From positions 62,001-126,000 of the forward strand of contig NZ_JAODTL010000043.1 of NCBI RefSeq assembly GCF_026191375.1: 64,000 bases of DNA, read 5' to 3'. Made by a program: the position numbers and the translations under genes. Below the pieces are notes generated by a model that was given only the letters and a program-made list of their open reading frames with translations, had not been told where the DNA came from and did no database searches. This stretch comes from Marinomonas pontica (GTDB lineage Bacteria; Pseudomonadota; Gammaproteobacteria; Pseudomonadales; Marinomonadaceae). Positions 19,239-27,672 of the stretch are shown here, one piece after another (the first letter of the stretch is position 1; each line of letters begins with the position of its first letter).

Positions 19239-20192
19239 TTACAGGTTGTTGTTTTCTGCAATGGTTTTTGCGCAGCCCGCAATCGTTGATCTTAGCCAGA
19301 TGTGGCCAGGATCGTGTTGAAGCAATGGGCTCCAGAGCATTTTTAGTTCAACCGGCGGAATATCGAACGGCGGTGGAATCACGACAACGTTGGGGTTGTT
19401 CTTCATTAGGCGAGTGGCCAACGAAGGCAGTGTCGCGATCAATCCGAGCTGCTCTGTGGCGCGCATGGCAACGTTGTAATTACGAGTAAATAAACGGATA
19501 TTTCGCTTAAAACCAAGGTCAGCCAATGATCCGTCAACCCAGCCTAGCTTTTGCACTTCTTCTGGCTGAATGCCCACACCCACACCAAAGCCGGTCTTAC
19601 TGACCCACACATGTGGAGACTCTAGGTACGTCTCTAATGAAAAGTTCTTCGCGATGTCTGAATCCGCAGGCACCAAACAAGAGAAATGGTCGACCCAAAC
19701 GGATTTCTGATGAAACGACTGAGGCAAAGTGTCAAATCGGTTGATAACCAGATCCACTTTACCCTTTTCCACATCATGAAAGCTCACATCGCTGGGGTTC
19801 ATAACGTCTAAAATGACGTTGGGAGCTTCATCTTGTAGCTTTTTCATCAGCGGGGGGATGAGGGTGGCTTCCGCGTAGTCGCTGGCCATAATACGAAAAA
19901 CACGGGAGCTGGATTCTGCTTCGAAACTTTGCCCTAGGTGCAATACTTCATCGACCGATTGTAAAATGCTCTGTACGCGTGGTTGCAGCTGTATTGCTAA
20001 AGCGGTTGGCATCATGCCATCACTGGTTCTGACGAGTAATGGGTCATGAAATAGATCTCGTAAACGTCGTAAACCGTTGCTCATTGCGGGTTGGGTGATA
20101 CCCAGCTGATTGGCGGCGTGGGTCACATTTTGCTCCCGTAATAAGGAGTCTAAATAACGAAGTAAATTGAGATCTATTTTGTCTAACTGCAT
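19239..20192 (-). CDS. LysR family transcriptional regulator
   Basis: A 317-residue LysR regulator. The N-terminal winged helix-turn-helix (residues 4-63) contains QNVTHAANQLGITQPAMSNGLRRLRDLFHDPLLVR, typical of the NodD/NahR-like subgroup. The rest is a periplasmic-binding-protein-like effector domain. It lies downstream of, and on the same strand as, the mannose-isomerase-like gene. An imperfect inverted repeat at 20212-20278 covers its promoter region. The effector and targets cannot be read from sequence. Confidence 0.93.
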   Translation of the reverse strand: MQLDKIDLNLLRYLDSLLREQNVTHAANQLGITQPAMSNGLRRLRDLFHDPLLVRTSDGMMPTALAIQLQPRVQSILQSVDEVLHLGQSFEAESSSRVFRIMASDYAEATLIPPLMKKLQDEAPNVILDVMNPSDVSFHDVEKGKVDLVINRFDTLPQSFHQKSVWVDHFSCLVPADSDIAKNFSLETYLESPHVWVSKTGFGVGVGIQPEEVQKLGWVDGSLADLGFKRNIRLFTRNYNVAMRATEQLGLIATLPSLATRLMKNNPNVVVIPPPFDIPPVELKMLWSPLLQHDPGHIWLRSTIAGCAKTIAENNNL

Positions 20193-20211
20193 AAAGAAAG
20201 AGGCTCGCGTC

Positions 20212-20278
20212 CACTAACGTAGGGGGCTGCATCATACTTCATTTTGACAATGAATAGAATGATCCCCCTAAGTTAGTG
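20212..20278. repeat. Imperfect inverted repeat over the lysR promoter region
   Basis: The left arm at 20212-20226 (CACTAAC-GT-AGGGGG) mirrors the right arm at 20264-20278 (CCCCCT-AA-GTTAGTG), 13 of 15 positions pairing across a 37-base loop. No T run follows in either direction, so it looks more like an operator or RNA structure than a standard terminator. Confidence 0.6.
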
Positions 20279-20284
20279 TGGGAT

Positions 20285-21475
20285 TTAGCCGTGTTTGCTT
20301 AGCTGCTCGATGACTTCGTAACAGGCGCCCATGGTGTGATAGTCTGTTTTCCCTGCAGGGCTTTTGCAGTCATCATAGGACTGATTATCTTGGGTGAGAA
20401 TACGAAACCAAGCACCATATCGGTGGTCGATCATGTGCGACCAGCTGTATTCCCAAAGCTGCTGATATTTTTCCCAGTAATGAGGTTGTTTGGTCATCAG
20501 TGCAAGCATGGCGGCAGCGGCAAACGATTCAGCCTGTACCCAAAAATATTTGTCACCATCGCATATTTTCCCTTTGGGGTCATAGCCATAGCAAAGCCCA
20601 CCATGCTGATGGTCCCAAGCTTTTTCCCACGCTTGATCGAATAGGCGTTGCGCTGTTGGAATCAACCAATCCAAAGGCGAGCGTTGATGGATCAACAGAA
20701 GGAGTTTAGCCCATTCTGTTTGATGGCCAGGTTGGAAACCCCAAGGCCGAAACAGATGTTTTGGATCGTCTTTGTTGTACTCCCAATCAACTTGCCAATC
20801 TAGGGTGTAATGTTCCCATATTTCCCCATTGGCAAGATTGGCTTGGCGAATACAAATGTTGTGTGCGAGCAAAGTTGCGCGTTCAAGAAAGTGTGCTTCT
20901 TTCGTGGCATCGTATGCGGCCAGAAGCGCTTCGCAGCTGTGCATGTTGGCATTTTGCCCACGGTAAGGTGAAACGTCTTGCCAATCATTGGCGATCTCGT
21001 CTTTGTATAAACCAAAGTCGGCGTCCCAAAAATGCGTTTCCATTGTTTCAAACGTGTCTTTAATCCATGGTTTGGCTTCTTCTATGCCCGCTTTATAGGC
21101 CGTAGCGTACGCCAGCATGACGAATGCAAAGCCATAGCAGTGGTTGGTTTCGTCTAGGTTTTGGTCTTTATTCAATAACCAGACATACCCACCATTGTCA
21201 CGGCGATGACGTTCGCGCAGGTAAGCTAGGCCATGACGTGTAGCATCTAAATACGCTTGGGCGCCGGTTGCTTGGTAGGCTTTGGCGTAGTTGAAAACAA
21301 AACGGGTACTACTGACAAGGTGACGAGTATCTGCATCGTAAATGTCACCATTGTCTTTGAAAAACTGATAAAAGCCGCCAGTTGAGTCGATACAACGAGG
21401 ATGGTAAAAGGCCATGGTCGATTGAATGTGGTCGTTTAGAAACTCGGCGGATTGGAACGCTGGAAATGAAGTCAT
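20285..21475 (-). CDS. AGE-family sugar isomerase, probable D-mannose isomerase
   Basis: N-acylglucosamine 2-epimerase superfamily (alpha6/alpha6 barrel), about 396 residues. The start at 21475 (MTSFPAFQSAEF) has AAGGACGA just upstream; an in-frame upstream extension lacks support. Family features include GGFYQFFKDNGDIYDADTRHLVS near the N-terminus, a Trp-rich middle, and the C-terminal YHTMGACYEV with a His expected in catalysis. Related enzymes in marine bacteria interconvert mannose and fructose, so mannose isomerase is the best guess over a true GlcNAc 2-epimerase. It is divergent from a ROK repressor, a usual pairing for sugar genes. Confidence 0.8.
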   Translation of the reverse strand: MTSFPAFQSAEFLNDHIQSTMAFYHPRCIDSTGGFYQFFKDNGDIYDADTRHLVSSTRFVFNYAKAYQATGAQAYLDATRHGLAYLRERHRRDNGGYVWLLNKDQNLDETNHCYGFAFVMLAYATAYKAGIEEAKPWIKDTFETMETHFWDADFGLYKDEIANDWQDVSPYRGQNANMHSCEALLAAYDATKEAHFLERATLLAHNICIRQANLANGEIWEHYTLDWQVDWEYNKDDPKHLFRPWGFQPGHQTEWAKLLLLIHQRSPLDWLIPTAQRLFDQAWEKAWDHQHGGLCYGYDPKGKICDGDKYFWVQAESFAAAAMLALMTKQPHYWEKYQQLWEYSWSHMIDHRYGAWFRILTQDNQSYDDCKSPAGKTDYHTMGACYEVIEQLSKHG

Positions 21476-21566
21476 ACTTCGTCCTTTGCTGCGGTCACTG
21501 TTGTATAATGTGAGCCTTGTTATTTTTAGAAGATCCCTTGCCATTGGTTGAGCAATGTTGAGAACG

Positions 21567-21595
21567 TTGTTTCATCTTAATGGGATATATATTAT
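21567..21595 (+). promoter_or_regulatory. Possible promoter of the ROK gene
   Basis: TTGTTT (21567-21572), 17 bp, TATTAT (21590-21595). A start near 21602 would place the ROK start codon at 21631 rather than at an upstream in-frame candidate at 21580. Confidence 0.4.
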
Positions 21596-21630
21596 TAAAT
21601 CAATTAGATTTATTAAAGAGCGATAGTTAC

Positions 21631-22836
21631 ATGACGTCATCTGGTAGTACCTCTGAACAAAGTCGTATTTATAACGAAAGGATCATTTTGCATTTGGTTC
21701 GACAGCAACCTGACATTTCGCGAGTCAGTATTGCAGAGCAAACCGGCCTAAGTGCGCAGACAATTTCGGTGATTACTTCTTCTTTGTTAGAGCGACAACT
21801 TTTGCAGGTCGCAGGCAAAGTAAAAGGGCGGCGAGGCCAGCCCTCGATCAAATTGAGCATTCATAAGCAAGGTGCATACGGGCTGGGTATTAACGTCGAT
21901 CGAGACCATATTAGCGCCGCTTTATTGGATTTTAGCGGTGCGTGTGTGTTGCTGGTGGAGCGGGCGGTTTCATTTCCAACCGAAGAATTGGCCAAACAAA
22001 TTGCCACCGATTTGATTGAAGAAGTAAAACTCACCTTAGGAGAGGATTGGAGCCGAGTACAAGGCATCGGTTTGGCCCGCCCTGATTATATGGACTCCTG
22101 GTTAGAGACCTTGGTGACAGACTCGAATCAGCGATCGAACCTCGATTATTTAAAAGAGTCACTTTCTTACTGGCGATCCAGCGCTTTCGAAGAGTGGTTG
22201 GCGCAGGCCACTGGTCTAACGTGCTTTTGTCAGAATGATGCCGTGGCGGCGGCCACCAGTGAATTGTTGCTATCCCCCGAAATTCCCCCTAGGGAATTCT
22301 TTTATTTGTTTGTCAGCACCGCCTGTGGCGGAAGCTCGGTGACTAATGCGGAATGCCATTTTGGTGCGCATGGTAAGGCGGGCAGTTTTGGTTTGATACC
22401 AACGGCAACAGGCAAACATGGACAATGGATTCTAGAGGCCTTGTCTTTGTCTTCCTTACGCCGTTTTTTATCTGCTAAACAGCTGGCTTGGCCAGAGACG
22501 CAAGCCGCGTGGTATGACGAGCGCTACCATGCCGCCATAAGCGAGTGGTCTGCAGAAGTGGCTGCGGAAGTGGCGCCTGCATTGGTGTCTGTGATTGCCT
22601 TACATGACCCTGAAGCGATTCTGGTTGGCGGGCGTTTGCCTGCGGCAGTGCTACCATTGTTTATTCAACATGCTGAACAAATAATACGTTCGCAAAGTAT
22701 GCTGCCGTTACCGGTAATTCGTCCCGCTCAAACTGGTCATACGGCGGGGGTGTTGGGTGCTGCGGTCTTGCCCTTGTATGAAACCTTTGCCCCACAACAA
22801 AACTTGCTACTGTTGAGCTCAAAAGGAAAACCATGA
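21631..22836 (+). CDS. ROK family transcriptional repressor-like protein
   Basis: About 401 residues. An N-terminal winged helix (NERIILHLVRQQPDISRVSIAEQTGLSAQTISVITSSLLE) is followed by a ROK sugar-kinase-like domain (STACGGSSV, FGAHGKAGSFGLIP, DPEAILVGGRLP). The zinc motif CxCGxxGC usual in NagC/Mlc-type ROK proteins is absent, and the Glu of the usual GxxGExGH motif is Ser, so it is a regulator, not a kinase. It is divergent from the mannose-isomerase-like gene, which is its likely target, and its stop overlaps the TyrR-like gene by 4 bp (ATGA). Confidence 0.85.
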   Translation: MTSSGSTSEQSRIYNERIILHLVRQQPDISRVSIAEQTGLSAQTISVITSSLLERQLLQVAGKVKGRRGQPSIKLSIHKQGAYGLGINVDRDHISAALLDFSGACVLLVERAVSFPTEELAKQIATDLIEEVKLTLGEDWSRVQGIGLARPDYMDSWLETLVTDSNQRSNLDYLKESLSYWRSSAFEEWLAQATGLTCFCQNDAVAAATSELLLSPEIPPREFFYLFVSTACGGSSVTNAECHFGAHGKAGSFGLIPTATGKHGQWILEALSLSSLRRFLSAKQLAWPETQAAWYDERYHAAISEWSAEVAAEVAPALVSVIALHDPEAILVGGRLPAAVLPLFIQHAEQIIRSQSMLPLPVIRPAQTGHTAGVLGAAVLPLYETFAPQQNLLLLSSKGKP

Positions 22837-24335
22837 GAGTCGAAATACAATGCGAAGACAGAATCGGGATGGTGCGAGAAGCACTCGATTTGTTTATCCC
22901 CCACGGTATTGATATGCGGTTAGTGGAAGTGGATACGAAACGACGTTGTATTTATTGTGGCTTTCCAGATATTCCCTTTTCGAAACTGCAGCAACTGTTG
23001 GCCGATTTACGCCGATTAGAAAGTGTAGAAGACGTTAAAATTGTTATGTTTACGCCATCAGAGCGTGAGCACAATGCGCTTTATACTTTGCTTGAAGCCT
23101 TGCCTGATGGTGTGATTTCAGTAGATTTAAAGGGCAACATTACGATGGCAACAGAGCTGGCGGCGGAGGATTTGAATGTGTCTGTCACTGAGCTTCTGCA
23201 TAAGCCGCTTCACCAAGTTATCAAAGGTTTTAACGTCACCAAAGACACATGGGCCAATCCGCGTGAAAGCATGAGTAAGCGGATTCGCATTCGCAACAAA
23301 ACGCTGTTGCTTGAAATGAAGCCCATTTTTGTTGCGGATGACGATGGCGTGATGAACCCCGCAGGAACGGTGATTTATCTAAAAACCAAGACTCGCTTAG
23401 AACGCCAAACAGCCAGTTTAAAACACGCTCCAGATGCAGAATCGCATTTAGAAGCGTACTTTAAACCTGAGGTGATCAAGAGTGATGCAATGAAACACAC
23501 TTTGGTTCAAGCAAAAGCGTTCGCTGATGTGTCGATGTCCCTTTTGGTTCATGGAGAAGTAGGGACGGGGAAGCGGGATCTTATAGAGGCGTTATTTCAA
23601 TATTGGTATAAACGTCAAGGCGAACCCGATGCTCGGTTAATTGCACGCAACGCGGGCGATATTACATGTGAAGAAATGGCTGAGTGGGAGCAGCTTTCGG
23701 GGTGGTTGGTCATATACGATATAGAACAACTGACGCCGAAGGTGCAAATCGAATTGGCCAAATGGCTAGTGCGTCAACCCTCCATAGGCACGAGTCTCGA
23801 TTCAAACTTGAGAATAATTAGTGTGTCTTCTTTGGCACGCTCTCAGTTAGCCGATGGCGTGACGCTGAACAAAGATGTGTATTTCGCTTTAGCGACATTG
23901 GTTGTCACTGTCCCTGCACTACGTGATCGTCGAGAAGACCTAGAAGGGCTGGTTCAGCAAATCATCCAGACCCATTCAGAACGATACCGTCAGCCAGCGG
24001 TCACCGTGTCCAAGTCGGCCTTGATCAAGCTGTCTTTGTATTCTTGGCCGGGAAATCTGAAAGAGTTGCAAAATGTTTGTCTTCAGACGTTACTGACCGT
24101 AAAGCACACGGAATGGCATCCACAAGACATACATTTACCAGCATCGGACAACGTGGTGGGTGGGTTATTAACCTTGAAAGACGGATCGTTGGATAAAACG
24201 GTCAAAGAATGGGAAGCGGAGCTGTTAAAGCAGTTATACCCACGTTATCCAAGTACACGGCGATTAGCGAAAGCTGTGGGGATGAGCCACAGTGCTATTG
24301 CGAATAAGCTGAAAGAATACGGCATCAGTACCTGA
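22833..24335 (+). CDS. TyrR-like regulator with degenerate ATPase
   Basis: A 500-residue protein colinear with TyrR/PhhR: ACT domain (about 1-75), PAS domain (about 78-190), AAA+ sigma-54-type domain (about 210-430) and a TyrR-type helix-turn-helix (STRRLAKAVGMSHSAIANKLKEYG) at the C-terminus. Walker A reads GEVGTGK at 241-247, but Walker B reads VIYDIEQL instead of LLDEIGEM and the GAFTGA loop is absent, as it is in TyrR. ATP hydrolysis may be impaired. It is translationally coupled to the ROK gene. The ligand could be an aromatic amino acid, but that is inference only. Confidence 0.85.
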   Translation: MRVEIQCEDRIGMVREALDLFIPHGIDMRLVEVDTKRRCIYCGFPDIPFSKLQQLLADLRRLESVEDVKIVMFTPSEREHNALYTLLEALPDGVISVDLKGNITMATELAAEDLNVSVTELLHKPLHQVIKGFNVTKDTWANPRESMSKRIRIRNKTLLLEMKPIFVADDDGVMNPAGTVIYLKTKTRLERQTASLKHAPDAESHLEAYFKPEVIKSDAMKHTLVQAKAFADVSMSLLVHGEVGTGKRDLIEALFQYWYKRQGEPDARLIARNAGDITCEEMAEWEQLSGWLVIYDIEQLTPKVQIELAKWLVRQPSIGTSLDSNLRIISVSSLARSQLADGVTLNKDVYFALATLVVTVPALRDRREDLEGLVQQIIQTHSERYRQPAVTVSKSALIKLSLYSWPGNLKELQNVCLQTLLTVKHTEWHPQDIHLPASDNVVGGLLTLKDGSLDKTVKEWEAELLKQLYPRYPSTRRLAKAVGMSHSAIANKLKEYGIST

Positions 24336-24340
24336 AAATT

Positions 24341-24371
24341 TAGCCAGACGTCATAATAAACAGTCTGGCTA
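24341..24371. terminator. Hairpin after the TyrR-like gene
   Basis: TAGCCAGAC (24341-24349) pairs with GTCTGGCTA (24363-24371). There is no clear T run on the plus strand, so it may be a weak terminator or a transcript-end stabiliser. It also lies at the 3' end of the small minus-strand gene at 24399. Confidence 0.5.
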
Positions 24372-24398
24372 ACAGAGATATTTGGAAAAGTGAATTAA

Positions 24399-24560
24399 TT
24401 AATAAGGGCGTCTGTGTCGCGGTGTTGGACGTTGTGTTTTCTCGCGCTCAATTTTAATAGGCTGTAACTTTGTCTTTGGTTGAAAGACAGATTGCTGAAC
24501 ATTGGCGACCAAGAAAGCAATTGCTGCGCAAGCAGCGATGAATAGCAAAAATTCAAACAT
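24399..24560 (-). CDS. Small membrane protein of 53 residues
   Basis: An open reading frame with a strong ribosome site (GGAGAAG, 5-6 bases before the ATG at 24560). The N-terminal half is one hydrophobic helix (FEFLLFIAACAAIAFLVANV), and the C-terminal half is polar and strongly basic (QPIKIEREKTQRPTPRHRRPY). This is the architecture of single-pass bacterial small membrane proteins with a cytoplasmic basic tail. I do not recognise the family. It stands alone between converging genes. Confidence 0.6.
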   Translation of the reverse strand: MFEFLLFIAACAAIAFLVANVQQSVFQPKTKLQPIKIEREKTQRPTPRHRRPY

Positions 24561-24812
24561 GGCACTTCTCCAAACTAATTATTCTTGTAACAATCATGGT
24601 TCATAATGATCGTTGGGTAAAGGCAATTATGTTGTCTTTTGGTTAAGTAGTGTACGAGATGACACTTCAGACCTCGACTAACGCCTTAAATGGCCTTTTC
24701 TCAATGGGCTCAAGCCACATCGATCTTCTTATAATGGCGCTCGCTGGGTAAAAATCAACCCTTTCGTTTTCAATCCTTAATGATTGCCTTTTTATGACGC
24801 GCCTTGTGCAAA

Positions 24813-25634
24813 TTATAAGTCATATCGTTTTCTAAGGTATCGAGCAACACCATCTTCATCATGATGGCCAATCACGTGTGTTGCAGCGTCTTTAACATGC
24901 ATCAATGCGTTATCCGTTGCGAATGCTTCATCGGATTGAGAAAACATCGACAGATCATTGTCGCCGTCACCAAACACGATCAACCTTTCGGCACCAATCT
25001 CGGCTTTAAGTTCCATCAGTGCAGAACCTTTACAAACATTGCTGTGATGAATGTCTAACCAAAAAGCATCTGGGTTATAAATTCCACCCCCTGAATAGGC
25101 GGTTAAATGCTGATGCTTTTGCGTGTCTTGAATGATGTTATCAATAAATTCAGGGTGCCCCATCGCACTGATGTTGGTGATTCTGGCGTGGTGCGATAAT
25201 TCACTGATTGGGTGCAGGCTCATGTTTTTGTGATTGCCCAATTCATTGGCAATATGATCGCTCAAATGCCCTGTTAACGGGGCGTGATAGACCTTGTGAG
25301 AGCCATCCTCATCCAAACAAAAAACAAATGGAGTGATTTGGTTTTCCTCAAAAGACGTGAGCAATTCAGAAATATGGCTTTGAGACAATAAGTTTCTATG
25401 ACGGTAAAGATTTTGTTGAGGATCCCACCATTCGACGCCGTTTTTGAAGATTTGCCAGTTAGGAAATTGGTGTCCTGCAATGCAAGGCATGGCCGCAAAG
25501 TGCGTTCGACCGGTGGCAACCGTATAAAAAATGCCAGCGGATTTCAAACGTTCCAATGTGTCGAGTGTGTAATCAGAAAGTCGTTGATGTCGATTGAGTA
25601 ACGTGCCATCTAAATCAAATGCTACTAATTCCAT
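24813..25634 (-). CDS. HAD-superfamily Cof-type phosphatase
   Basis: A 273-residue HAD-IIB (Cof/YidA-like) phosphatase. Motif I is DLDGTLLN near residue 7, and the C-terminal motif IV is FGDGDNDLSMF with the conserved GDxxND. The cap domain in the middle defines subclass IIB. Such enzymes dephosphorylate sugar phosphates or cofactors such as FMN or PLP; the substrate is not predictable. It stands as a single gene. Confidence 0.9.
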   Translation of the reverse strand: MELVAFDLDGTLLNRHQRLSDYTLDTLERLKSAGIFYTVATGRTHFAAMPCIAGHQFPNWQIFKNGVEWWDPQQNLYRHRNLLSQSHISELLTSFEENQITPFVFCLDEDGSHKVYHAPLTGHLSDHIANELGNHKNMSLHPISELSHHARITNISAMGHPEFIDNIIQDTQKHQHLTAYSGGGIYNPDAFWLDIHHSNVCKGSALMELKAEIGAERLIVFGDGDNDLSMFSQSDEAFATDNALMHVKDAATHVIGHHDEDGVARYLRKRYDL

Positions 25635-25739
25635 AACTGCCTCGCTTATTTGGTGTTCCGCACTATCTCATTTTATGAGAAGGGAATTCAACCTATTTAA
25701 GTCTTGAGGTTATGCGTTTGTCAGGTGATATAACCAATG

Positions 25740-25777
25740 AGGCCATCACAACAATGCGCTGTGATGGCCTTCTTTTT
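25740..25777 (+). terminator. Strong hairpin with plus-strand T run between two minus-strand genes
   Basis: AGGCCATCAC (25740-25749) pairs with GTGATGGCCT (25761-25770), then TCTTTTT. The T run is on the plus strand although both neighbours are on the minus strand, so it is either an antisense terminator or a hairpin serving hopJ without a T run. Confidence 0.5.
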
Positions 25778-25799
25778 ACCTGTCGGCGTTCGCGGAATA

Positions 25800-26150
25800 C
25801 TAGGCTTTATGAGCCAGTGCAGGCGTTGCTAACGTAATGCCATCCCAACCATGTTTAATAAACTGACGAATGTTTTGGTGGTCTTCGGCTGTTGGGTTTT
25901 CCAATACATCTACACGGTAGAAGTCGCCAAATAACTGTAAGGTTTCGGCTTCGCTCAGTTGATGAATGGACGCAAAAGAGAAAATTTTGCATGAGCCATT
26001 GTTTTCATTGATGCCGTTATTTTGGCTACCGTTTGTAAACGCCATTGGTGTGAAGTCGTATTCGCGCTCGATTACATCAATGACTTCCTTGAACTGTACT
26101 TGTTCAGGTGAAAGTTTGATTTTTTCAATGAGCGTTTGTGTGCTTAGCAT
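25800..26150 (-). CDS. HopJ type III effector family protein
   Basis: A 116-residue member of the HopJ family. Although named after a Pseudomonas syringae effector, the family is widespread in free-living gammaproteobacteria as a small cytoplasmic protein. The characteristic part is YDFTPMAFTNGSQNNGINENNGSCKIFSFA and LFGDFYRVDVL. No secretion system lies nearby, so an effector role here is unlikely. It is probably followed at its 3' end by the 25740 hairpin. Confidence 0.85.
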   Translation of the reverse strand: MLSTQTLIEKIKLSPEQVQFKEVIDVIEREYDFTPMAFTNGSQNNGINENNGSCKIFSFASIHQLSEAETLQLFGDFYRVDVLENPTAEDHQNIRQFIKHGWDGITLATPALAHKA

Positions 26151-26183
26151 GAGAGCCTCTTATGGTCGATTGAGTGTAAAAAT

Positions 26184-27377
26184 TTATTGTTCTGACAAGG
26201 ATTCGCTGTAACGAACGGTCAGTTTGAAGCAGATGAAAGCAACAATACCACATGTGGCAATGGTGCCAAGCATTGGGACGAACGTGCCATTATGTAAAAC
26301 ACTGACGACGACACCGCCTAACGCGCCCATGGCAAAGCGGGATGTGCCGGCTAATGCGGTGACACTGCCATTATGATTGCCTGCATTTTTAAGAGCGCCA
26401 GCCATAAACCCACTGCCAAGAATTCCCATCGGGCCCATAAATAACATGCTCGAAACGATAATCAGCCACAACGGTGGGTGATTGAAAAACGTCAGGGTGA
26501 TCATTAACAGGGACGCAAACAATGGGATAAAAATCGCGTATTTAGACAACACTTCCGTGCCAAGCTTCTCAACGTAACGTCCATTGATCGTCGAAGCGAG
26601 CATCATAGAAATGACGTTTAACCCCACTAAAAAGCCAAATTTTGCGGGGTCTACGCCATATACTTCGATATAAACAAACGATGAGCCCGTAATAAAGCTC
26701 ATCATGCCTGCAAAGTAAAATGCCGATGCGACAACGTAGCCCATAACGGCTCGATTCTTCAGCAGCATGATGTAATTTCTGATGGCGTTTAACAACGAAA
26801 ATGGCGTTCTTTTGTCAGCGGGCAGAGTTTCTGGAATGGTGCGCAAAAATAAGATCATGGCGAGAATGGCCAAAATACCTAAAAATACAAAAATGTAATG
26901 CCAATTAAGAATGGTCAAAATCGCCCCCCCAATAATGGGTGCAGCCAACGGCGCGAGTGCCATAACGAGCATGACCATCGACATAGCTTTGGCGAATTGA
27001 TTGATCGACATGCCATCCTTTACCAGCGCAGGGACACAAACCGCCACGGCGGCACCACCAAATGCTTGAATGGCACGACCAACCAATAACATCTCATAGC
27101 TTTGTGTGATGGCACACAGAAAGCTACCAAGCGCAAACACCGTTAAGCCGCCAACAATGACTTTGCGCCGACCAATGGCATCTGAAATCGGGCCAAAGAC
27201 TATTTGTAATAACGCAAAAACCAGCAAATACATACTGAGTGTCATCTGGACCAAACCGATGTCTGTATTTAGGCTTTTTGAAATAGTAGGGATACTAGGA
27301 AGATAGGCGTCAATCGCCAAAGGGGTTAGCCCTGACAACAGACCAAGGACTAAAATAATAGGGAAAGTGAGTTTCAT
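26184..27377 (-). CDS. Bcr/CflA family MFS drug exporter
   Basis: Twelve-helix MFS transporter of the Bcr/CflA subfamily, about 397 residues from the ATG at 27377 (MKLTFPIILVLGLLSG). Subfamily marks are PLAIDAYLPSIPTI in helix 1 and the loop GPISDAIGRRKVI between helices 2 and 3. An in-frame extension upstream to 27449 is possible, but it adds a polar leader not typical of the family, and the ribosome site is weak at either start. It lies just upstream of hopJ on the same strand. Substrates cannot be predicted. Confidence 0.85.
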   Translation of the reverse strand: MKLTFPIILVLGLLSGLTPLAIDAYLPSIPTISKSLNTDIGLVQMTLSMYLLVFALLQIVFGPISDAIGRRKVIVGGLTVFALGSFLCAITQSYEMLLVGRAIQAFGGAAVAVCVPALVKDGMSINQFAKAMSMVMLVMALAPLAAPIIGGAILTILNWHYIFVFLGILAILAMILFLRTIPETLPADKRTPFSLLNAIRNYIMLLKNRAVMGYVVASAFYFAGMMSFITGSSFVYIEVYGVDPAKFGFLVGLNVISMMLASTINGRYVEKLGTEVLSKYAIFIPLFASLLMITLTFFNHPPLWLIIVSSMLFMGPMGILGSGFMAGALKNAGNHNGSVTALAGTSRFAMGALGGVVVSVLHNGTFVPMLGTIATCGIVAFICFKLTVRYSESLSEQ

Positions 27378-27672
27378 ATAATCAGGTTTCAAGTGGGTTA
27401 GCCTGCTGTCATTCAGCAGAAATATTTTCATTTTATAAAGGGTGAGCAAATTATAATCGGTTTGCGTGATGTGAGAGAATTTAATTGTGCAAACAGTAAG
27501 TAAAGCTCAGGGGCATTGAATTTCAGGGTTGGATCTTTTCTGGTCTTACCTTATAGATCGTGGTTCAATTTCATCCCCTTTTGTCATCAAAATGCTGTTG
27601 GCCTAGTCTGGCTTTGTTTTTGGCGTTTTATTTTTCTAGCAAGTCAGCTCGAACGGTTTAATAAGGAACTTC

